A DNA stretch of 64,000 nt from Bombyx mori (Eukaryota > Arthropoda > Insecta > Lepidoptera > Bombycidae): assembly GCF_030269925.1 (NCBI RefSeq), contig NC_085131.1, positions 7,425,501 to 7,489,500 of the forward strand, given 5' to 3'. The notes under the pieces are model-generated. The model made no database searches. It was not told the DNA's origin and saw only the letters and a list, made by a program, of their open reading frames with translations. A program made the translations under genes and the position numbers. Positions 60,501-64,000 of the stretch are shown in pieces (the first letter of the stretch is position 1; each line of letters opens with the position of its first letter).

Positions 60501-62627
60501 AAAGCCTGATACCCACCTATCAAAGAGAGCACTGACCTGGTAAGTGTCTGGCAAAAAGAAGAAAGGCCGCCCCAGAACAACTTGGCGTCGCTCGGTGGTG
60601 CAGGAGCTAGGGGTCTTGGGCATGACGTGGGAGGAGCTAGAACAGACTTTTTACTGGTGGTAGGACCACTTGTGAGTCCGCGCGGGTGGGTTGCACCGCC
60701 CTGCCTATTTCTGCCGTGAAGCAGTAATGCGTTTCGGTTTGAAGGGTGGGGCAGCCGTTGTAACTATACTGAGACCTTAGAACTTGTATCTCATGGGTGG
60801 GTGGCGCATTTGCGTTGTGGATGTCTATGGGCTCCAGTAACCACTTAACACCAGGTGGGCTGTGAGCTCGTCCACCCATCTAAGCAATAAACAAACAAAA
60901 AAGACCGATATAAATGGAAAAATTTGATTCGAGCCCTACACCCCAGCAGAGGGTAATAGGAAAGAATGATGATGATGATGAATAATAAAACCCCCAGGTT
61001 TGTGATGAACCCACGCGCGAATGAAGATTTCCATCTGCTGTACATCAAGAGTCACGCGCGTTTCGCTTCATATCTCGTCGGCGTATTCGGTGGATTTATC
61101 TTCGTGAAATACAAAGCCGAAGGCAAACTAAGTACCATATCGAAGGTAGAATTTTTGAATCAATTTTCTTTAAATTTTTCATCTAAATATTCACATAAGG
61201 TTCATTGGTTACGCAGAATACTGTGAAATGCATTTGAGGCAACTAAAATGCGCTCTGTATTTTAACCGGCTTTTGTTGCTTGTTTATTTATTTATTTTTA
61301 TTACCTTTGTAGGCAGGCGAGCATACGGCCCACCTGATGATGAGTGGTTACCGTCGCCCATAGACTTCAGCAATGCCAGGGGTAGAGCCAAGCCGCTGCC
61401 TACCGTTAAGTACTCTCCAGAAGCCTCGTTTGAAGAAGGACATGTCATAACGCTCGGGAAACACGTGGAGGGAAGCTCATTCCAAAGCTGGATGGTACGC
61501 AGCAAAAATATCTCTGGAAACGCACTGTAGATTAACACAGTGGCTCCATGAAGCTGGTGGCAGGCGGTGCGATCGTTAAAACGAGATGATGGGATCATCT
61601 CAAACAATTCCTCAGAGTACACTGATACAATATCTATCATGATCTCTAATATCCGGACCAATATCAACAAGATAAAATGGATTGTTAGTTCGATTTGCCA
61701 TTTAAGGGTATATTTTTAGTCTTTAATTTAAATAGGCTTAGGCATAGGATTCAATAACACAAATGTCGCCACCCACCTTAAGACATACGGTCTGAGTCTC
61801 AGTTCTACAGTCGGCTCACTATCGACATTGACTCAAAAACTCCAAATATCTGACTCTATTGCTCATCGTGATGTCGTTGTCCTTGTAATCGTAATAATTA
61901 TAATAATACGCCCAAACCAGACTAATAGCTATAGTTCAAGCGAACAATAACATTATTTTCTAACTGTCGCCGTGGCCTAAAGAAAGATAAGACGTCCGGT
62001 GCATTCGTATCTAGCGAAGCACCGGTGTTCGAATCCCGCTGACAATTTTTACCTACCGATTTTTCTAATGAATTACGTACTTAACAAATGTTCACGATTG
62101 ACTTCCACGGTGAAGGAATAAACATCTTGTAGTAAAAATCAAACCCGTAAAATTATAATTTGCGTAATTACTGGTGATAGGACCTCTTGTAAGCCCGCAC
62201 CACCACCCTGCCTATTTCTGCCGTGAAGCAGTAATGCGTTTCGGCCTGAAGGGCCTATGGGCTGAAGGGTGGAGCATCCATTGCAACTATACTGAGACTT
62301 TACAACTCATATCTCAAGATAGGTGGTGGCATTTACGTTGAGTTGTCTATGGGCTTCCGGTAACTACTTAACACCAGGTGGGCCGTGAGCATGTCCACCC
62401 ACCTAAGCAATAAATTAAAATGAATTTTACGTTCGCTTTACAGAAATGGTCTGCCTTCGGTACAATAGCAGCGCTCGCTTTGATGCTGGCTGTGATGATG
62501 TATGGTAGTACATTTATCTGGCGCGATTACCAGCCGTTAGAGAGCGCAATATATGCTGCATTCAACAGACCGGTCTGGGCGTTTGGAGTAGGATTACTCG
62601 TCATGTGTTGTTCGTTTGGACAGTTGC
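45574..62627 (+). CDS. Nose resistant to fluoxetine (NRF-6)-like membrane acyltransferase, 3' end outside window
   Basis: Ten exons: 45574-45865, 47181-47404, 50095-50306, 50795-50877, 51356-51537, 52010-52161, 57501-57669, 58426-58619, 60998-61145 and 62444-62627. All have GT-AG borders and compatible phases, giving 613 residues plus one base. Residues 1-21 form a signal peptide. Exons 1-3 encode the N-terminal NRF domain (QNFTLWAVWVWD, GNFDQCMNAPW, LTWGVCTPVSCLPS). Exon 4 has a membrane segment. Exons 5-10 carry the acyltransferase-3 domain: WLTMCLIVVDHQIGIG with the conserved His (about 313), VDTFFLLSGFLT, GTGPLWNKAIAAETEACRKN WW, SWYIPCDFHFF and YIKSHARFASYLVGVFGG. The family is multi-pass and ER or plasma-membrane located; in worms it affects lipid/yolk and drug transport, but the substrate is unknown. 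The start is the first ATG (ACCATGA). The last donor GCGTAAGT at 62627/62628 shows that more exons follow, with roughly 80-120 residues missing. Confidence 0.9.
45919..46250 (+). repeat. Composite of Bm1-type SINE pieces in NRF intron 1
   Basis: A plus-strand piece (45919-46062, ending CTCAAGGT) is followed by a minus-strand piece (46068-46158, TTGCTTAGATGGGTGGACGA). Then a 16-bp direct repeat (AACCATAATATATTTA, twice) leads to the plus-strand tail (AACACCAGGTGGGCTGTGAG to about 46250). Confidence 0.8.
46251..47180 (+). other. NRF intron 1, remainder
   Basis: AT-rich intron sequence with no recognised element. It ends in a pyrimidine tract and CAATTTCAG before exon 2. Confidence 0.6.
47560..47982 (+). 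pseudogene. Mariner-like transposon remnant in NRF intron 2
   Basis: The left part TAGGTTGTTCGGAAAGTAAT looks like a mariner terminal repeat. Downstream, a frame at about 47798-47980 reads VLTVRQCQNWFAKFRSGNFD, then VEDAPGSGRPVEAD. This is the N-terminal DNA-binding part of mariner transposases, and it ends in a stop. The catalytic DDD domain and right terminus are absent. Confidence 0.8.
48463..48710 (+). repeat. Bm1-type SINE in NRF intron 2
   Basis: TACTGGTGGTACGACCTC to CCTAAGCAATAAAATAAAA. Confidence 0.9.
49150..49391 (-). repeat. Bm1-type SINE in NRF intron 2
   Basis: TTTTATTGCTTAGATGGATG to AAGAGGTCCTACCA. Confidence 0.9.
49866..50025 (+). repeat. Old, diverged Bm1-type SINE just upstream of NRF exon 3
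   Basis: TTACTGGTGATAAGACGTC, GCCTATTTCTGCTGCAAAGC and GCATTTCGGTTTGAAGAG are recognisable with many changes. It ends about 70 bp before the exon 3 acceptor. Confidence 0.6.
50440..50735. mobile_element. Fold-back or MITE-like insertion in NRF intron 3
   Basis: The 21-bp arm at 50468-50488 (GCAATTTCGAAAAGGGCACA plus T) is exactly complementary to 50689-50709, with 200 bp between. CAATT-containing sequence lies outside both arms. A MITE is likely, but target duplications were not established. Confidence 0.5.
50878..51355 (+). other. NRF intron 4
   Basis: Short intron without recognised repeats. The donor is GTAAGT at 50878 and the acceptor TTTTCAG at 51355. Confidence 0.7.
52190..53163 (+). 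mobile_element. piggyBac-like non-autonomous element in NRF intron 6
   Basis: TTAA at 52186-52189 and 53164-53167 flanks the inverted ends CACTCTCACCGC and GCGGTGAGAGTG. TTAA duplication is the hallmark of piggyBac transposons. Both subterminal regions carry several GC-rich motifs (CCGCCGGCGG, CCGCACGGCCTGC and relatives) in an otherwise AT-rich intron. A short frame inside (52499-52663) looks like a transposase N-terminus, and the rest of the transposase is deleted. The left end is 28 bp after the exon 6 donor. Confidence 0.85.
52499..52663 (+). pseudogene. N-terminal remnant of a piggyBac-like transposase
   Basis: ATG at 52499 opens 54 codons, MSDSVDDSDYQPSTDVEFG and on to GRHHTYRRQYQHPS, then a stop. 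The acidic Asp/Ser-rich start is typical of piggyBac-type transposase N-termini, and the reading frame lies inside a TTAA-flanked element. The catalytic Asp residues would lie in the deleted part. An upstream in-frame ATG at 52412 is less likely because it falls in the GC-rich terminal region. Confidence 0.55.
53310..53390 (+). repeat. Bm1-type SINE 3' tail
   Basis: AGGTAACCACTTAACACCAG then GCGGGTCGTGAGCTCGCCCA and AAGCAATAAAAAC. Confidence 0.75.
53508..53960 (-). repeat. Old Bm1-type SINE split by a LINE tail
   Basis: The minus-strand SINE tail (53508-53625, TTATTGCTTAAACG) and the minus-strand head part (53785-53960, ending TCTTATCCTTTGAGCCATGA) are separated by a plus-strand LINE 3' end at 53655-53757 (GGGTGACGGTAACCACTTAC, CCATCAGGTGGGCCGTATAC, GGTAATAAAAAAA). 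The LINE fragment probably inserted into the SINE. Confidence 0.65.
54340..56966 (-). mobile_element. 5'-truncated CR1/Jockey-like LINE in NRF intron 6, antisense to the host gene
   Basis: The 3' end is at the left: a T-rich run, then TTATTGCCCTTGTAGGCAGA. The 5' break is at about 56966, directly beside the CTAG terminus of a Helitron-like element. Fragments of the same family's 3' end occur at 8328, 10991, 29742, 33848, 35148, 53655, 58005 and 61285. The copy is intact apart from its missing 5' part. Confidence 0.85.
54396..56951 (-). CDS. LINE endonuclease/reverse transcriptase polyprotein (5'-truncated, open frame)
   Basis: 851 codons without a stop; the first codon counted is GTG at 56951, and five more codons upstream reach the break, so there is no true start. 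The endonuclease C-terminal part is present: GDFNAH at residues 21-26 and GSSDHCLI at 93-100. The reverse-transcriptase motifs follow in order: KSSGPDGIPA (341-350), YRPIAI (401-406), LDIAKAFDRVWH (471-482), AGVPQGSVLSP (527-537) and the catalytic YADD (556-559). The C-terminal domain ends GSAPGIAEVHGQR. The family copies its RNA at nicked chromosomal DNA. Because the first part of the endonuclease and all of ORF1 are missing, this copy cannot move on its own. The lack of stops and frameshifts points to a recent insertion. Clade assignment (CR1/Jockey group) is by motif appearance only. Confidence 0.9.
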   Translation of the reverse strand: MQEGTNRVLEQYPSAEVVVLGDFNAHHQEWLGSRTTDLPGRAAYDFALAYGFSQLVTQPTRVPDIEEHEPSLLDLLLTTDPAGYSVVVDAPLGSSDHCLIRAAVPISRPGRRMTTGYRRVWRYMSADWDGLREFYASYPWGRLCFSSGDPDVCADRLKNVVLRGMELFIPSSEVPVGGRSGPWYNNASRDAARLKRSAYAAWNDARRRQDPNTSEERRKFNAASRSYKRAITRAKSEHVARIGERLKSYPAGSRAFWSLAKAAEGNFCRSSLPPLRKSDDSLAHSAKEKADLLVKLFASNSTVDNGGATPPNIPRCDSSLPEICFTQCAVRRELRLLDVHKSSGPDGIPAVVLKRCAPELTPALTRLYRLSYCTNRVPSSWKNAHVHPIPKKGDRSDPSSYRPIAITSLLSKVMERIINIQLLKYLEDRQLISDRQYGFRHGRSAGDLLVYLTHRWAEALESKGEALAVSLDIAKAFDRVWHRALLSKLPSYGIPEGLCKWIASFLDGRSITVVVDGDCSDTMTINAGVPQGSVLSPTLFILYINDMLSIDSMHCYADDSTGDARYIGHQSLSRSVVQERRSKLVSEVENSLGRVSKWGELNLVQFNPLKTQVCAFTAKKDPFVMAPQFQGVSLQPSESIGILGVDISSDVQFRSHLEGKAKLASKMLGVLNRAKRYFTPGQRLLLYKAQVRPRVEYCSHLWAGAPKYQLLPFDSIQRRAVRIVDNPILSDRLEPLGLRRDFGSLCILYRMFHGECSEELFEMIPASRFYHRTARHRSRVHPYYLEPLRSSTVRFQRSFLPRTIRLWNELPSTVFPERYDMSFFKRGLWRVLSGRQRLGSAPGIAEVHGQR
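56970..57409 (-). mobile_element. Helitron-like element (family 3) interrupted by a retroposon
   Basis: CTAG at 56970-56973 is followed by CGACCCGCTCTCGCTTCGCT. The 5' TC is at 57409-57408 on the minus strand. It is the inverted relative of 22650-22871. The interval 57152-57358 does not belong to it. Confidence 0.75.
57152..57358 (-). mobile_element. Short retroposed LINE 3' end inside the Helitron-like element
   Basis: A T-run at the left (57152-57160) and a GC-rich non-coding block (GAAATCGCCGGACTTTCGCC, CGGGGCATGTCGGAGTCGAA) are flanked by the 11-bp direct repeat CAGACAGATAT at 57141-57151 and 57359-57369. This is the picture left by target-primed reverse transcription of a 5'-truncated LINE. 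The family is not identified. Confidence 0.7.
57700..57993 (-). mobile_element. Non-autonomous Helitron (family 2) in NRF intron 7
   Basis: It matches the copy at 20062-20358 over its length, including the 3' hairpin CGAGCAAAGCTCG. The terminal CTAG is changed to TTAG on the minus strand. It starts 31 bp after the exon 7 donor. Confidence 0.8.
58005..58049 (-). repeat. Short CR1/Jockey-like LINE 3' end in NRF intron 7
   Basis: TTTATTGCCTTAGTAGGCAG then ACGAGCATACGGCACACCTG. Confidence 0.7.
58760..59340 (-). repeat. Longest copy of the A-tailed dispersed repeat, in NRF intron 8
   Basis: The pyrimidine-rich left edge (58760-58775), GCTGATAGCCTTGAGAGGCT and AGAATCTACCACTGGATCGG belong to the common 3' part. 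CCGAACCCTTCGTCGCAAGC (58979-58998) and the following roughly 300 bp appear to be upstream sequence of the same element. This suggests a LINE or long SINE, of which the other copies are truncated forms. Confidence 0.6.
59341..60259 (+). other. NRF intron 8, middle part
   Basis: AT-rich. It contains one short SINE tail at 59855-59925 (CTGCTTAACACCAGACGGGC, GCATTAAAACATT) and nothing else recognised. Confidence 0.5.
60260..60390 (-). repeat. Diverged copy of the A-tailed dispersed repeat
   Basis: GAGAATTTGCTAACACCAGT and GCGATAGCAGTGCTTCGCCG match the middle of the unit, and both ends are lost. Confidence 0.5.
60430..60965 (+). pseudogene. LINE C-terminal fragment split by a SINE, ending at the NRF exon 9 acceptor
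   Basis: Pieces read RKWHWIGHTLRKPDTHLSKR and RRKGRPRTTWRRSVVQELG (with a frameshift), then after the SINE DRYKWKNLIRALHPSRG and a stop. This is the C-terminal tail of an insect LINE polyprotein. It is followed by a (GAT)n run at 60967-60981, which looks like a LINE microsatellite tail. The exon 9 acceptor follows 16 bp later. Confidence 0.65.
60652..60902 (+). repeat. Bm1-type SINE inserted in the LINE fragment
   Basis: TTACTGGTGGTAGGACCAC to CATCTAAGCAATAAACAAAC. It interrupts the LINE frame between EEQLEQT-like and KDRYKW-like codons. Confidence 0.9.
61285..61620 (-). repeat. CR1/Jockey-like LINE 3' end in NRF intron 9
   Basis: TTTTTATTACCTTTGTAGGC, GGCCCACCTGATGATGAGTG and on to CTCAAACAATTCCTCAGAG. 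It includes part of the coding 3' end with a deletion near 61555. Confidence 0.85.
61967..62418 (+). repeat. Full-length Bm1-type SINE directly before NRF exon 10
   Basis: Head CGCCGTGGCCTAAAG and GGTGTTCGAATCCCGC (B-box-like), the middle TTCACGATTGACTTCCACGG, the 3' module and AAGCAATAAATTAAAA. The A-rich end is 25 bp before the first base of exon 10 (62444). Confidence 0.9.
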
Positions 62628-63266
62628 GTAAGTTTCCTGAAAGCAGACACATTTTTTGATGTGAAACATCTATAACCGCACGTAAAACCGATTTCGGGCG
62701 TGGCGACGCGTCGCCATGCGTAATCGACTGTGCGATTCTCTCCCACTCGATCCGGCGTTAAGCCATCTCTCTCGCTACACTGAGCTCGGATACCTATAGT
62801 GTATACTCCGTAGTGTATACAGTGTTGTTTACTACAGTACACATCTGTGTTTTACTTGAAAACAAATTATTCTTTCGTAATATTTTATTTTATCATTATG
62901 ACATATTTAGTTCCTATCAGAACCTGTTCTTTTATGCATATTACTTTTACAAAATAATGTCGATGTTTCACATCTGTCCGGCGTCCCTGGACGGCTCACT
63001 TTTTTTTTTGCTCTGTTACCGTGTAATAATACTGGCAAACGACGTTCAGTTTGTCATTGACAGTTCTGAACACTAAATTGTTTATTTTATGTGCAGTATA
63101 CATAAACCGTGTTCGTATGGTAAACGTTTGTTCAAATGGAAATTAAACTTTAACCTTGTTTAATATTAAGAGTTATTCTTTACGCCGTAAAATTTCGAGA
63201 AGATGTGTAAGGTAAATAAGGTAAGATAGGTAACGACAGGCAGTGACTCGGCTTTGACCTGTGTGG
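62628..63266 (+). other. Start of the last visible NRF intron
   Basis: Donor GTAAGT at 62628. There is a 16-bp perfect palindrome TGGCGACGCGTCGCCA at 62701-62716. No further coding exon was recognised. Confidence 0.5.
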
Positions 63267-63421
63267 TTAGTGCGAGTTTTTTAACGTTCTCGATAGCGTA
63301 AAAGTTAACCCAGTTTTGTATGCAGTTGGAACAGCGCCCCTAGCGGCAAACGTTGGCGAATGATCCCATTCCATACAAATGTGAGCTAACTTTTACGCTA
63401 TCGAGAACTAACTCGGACTAA
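63267..63421. mobile_element. MITE-like inverted repeat
   Basis: GTTCTCGATAGCGTAAAAGT (63286, arm of 22 bp ending TTA) is exactly complementary to 63387-63408. The pairing extends outward imperfectly: TTAGTGCGAGTT at the left against TTAGTCCGAGTT in the right arm's complement. The centre is about 80 bp and non-coding. Confidence 0.6.
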
Positions 63422-64000
63422 GCACACTGAGCATCGCCGCGCCGCTCCGGTGTGGGTGTAAAAGAAAAGCCGCGCCCGGGCGTTCGTTGATCCGAGCCTC
63501 AGCTGTTTCTGATTTTGTGTTTCATTGCTGGTTTTTGTTAAAGTAAAGTATTTTTTTTTTTAAATCAGGATCGATTTTTTTTCCGTCCCATCATCAAAGG
63601 TATCATTAGTATCATCGTCTGTCTTCCTTTTCGGAAGTGGTCTCCTAACATCCAGTATAAAGGAATCGTTACTTTTATTATCGCTTAGACATGTGAAAGA
63701 GCTCACGACCTATTTGATGTTAAGTGTATACCAAAGGCCATGGTTATGAACAACGCATATGAACACGGCTTAATCACGATTTTTTAATCACGTTTTTTTT
63801 TAATGTTTTTAGCCGACGTTTTGGAATCTTTACTTTTTGTGTGGTCGAAAATGACTGAGGGCATAATGATCGTCATATAAAGAATATACGTCCATTAATA
63901 TAATCTATATATGAATACGTGGTGTACGATTCAGTGGTATTCAGTGGGTGGGTAGTCAGACTGTGTTGTTGTCAGTGTTGTGCTCGTAATTAAATACACT
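63422..64000. other. Right end, no exon recognised
   Basis: A CG-rich patch at 63430-63500 (GAGCATCGCCGCGCCGCTCC just upstream, then CGCGCCCGGGCGTTCG) is followed by AT-rich DNA. I looked for the conserved C-terminal segment of NRF-type proteins after the AAATCAG at 63563-63569 and did not find it. Confidence 0.4.

Noticed and set aside
63560..63640. Possible next NRF exon after AAATCAG
   Set aside because: The translation in the required phase gives SIFFPSHHQRYH and a stop, which does not match the conserved C-terminal part of the family.

Overview
The window is nuclear DNA of a lepidopteran insect, almost certainly the silkworm (Bombyx mori or a very close relative). The main reason is the large number of copies, on both strands, of a tRNA-headed, A-tailed SINE that I recognise as the Bm1 type. 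Helitron-like, CR1/Jockey-like, RTE-like, BEL/Pao, piggyBac-like, hAT-like and mariner-like sequences accompany it. The two host genes have GT-AG introns. All identifications come from reading the sequence; no database search was possible.

Layout. 1-2929: the 5' part of a minus-strand BEL/Pao LTR retrotransposon (LTR, tRNA-Tyr-type primer binding site, and a gag-protease frame open to the left edge). 2930-31680: a long gene-poor stretch of AT-rich DNA holding Helitron-like elements, SINEs, LINE 3' ends, a hAT-like element with a nested SINE, tandem duplications and fold-backs. A GC-rich block ending in a splice-donor-like site (26401-26749) could be a distant 5' exon of the next gene.

31685-36003 (+): a nerfin-1/INSM-type C2H2 zinc-finger transcription factor with four coding exons (31757-32413, 32902-33096, 34532-34783, 35711-35887). 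It has a CtBP-type PLDLS motif, a short upstream ORF that overlaps the start codon as ATGA, and a possible second acceptor at 35879/35880 that would replace the acidic tail with another zinc finger. 36004-45385: more repeats, a 415-bp tandem duplication, a cluster of TCTAGTC motifs, and two LINE remnants.

45574-62627 and beyond (+): a nose-resistant-to-fluoxetine (NRF-6-like) membrane acyltransferase gene. Ten exons can be placed, and the last exon or exons lie beyond the window. Its introns hold most of the right-hand mobile elements: a mariner remnant, a piggyBac-like element with TTAA target sites, a 5'-truncated LINE with an open 851-codon frame on the opposite strand, two Helitron-like elements (one carrying a further insertion), and SINEs or LINE tails lying directly before the acceptors of exons 9 and 10.

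The two host genes have no evident functional link. No bacterial-type operon, CRISPR array, rRNA or genuine tRNA gene is present. The most unusual points are the nerfin-1 alternative C-terminus, the upstream ORF, the piggyBac-like element with GC-rich subterminal repeats, the shared 3' tail of the SINE and a LINE, and several perfect fold-backs.
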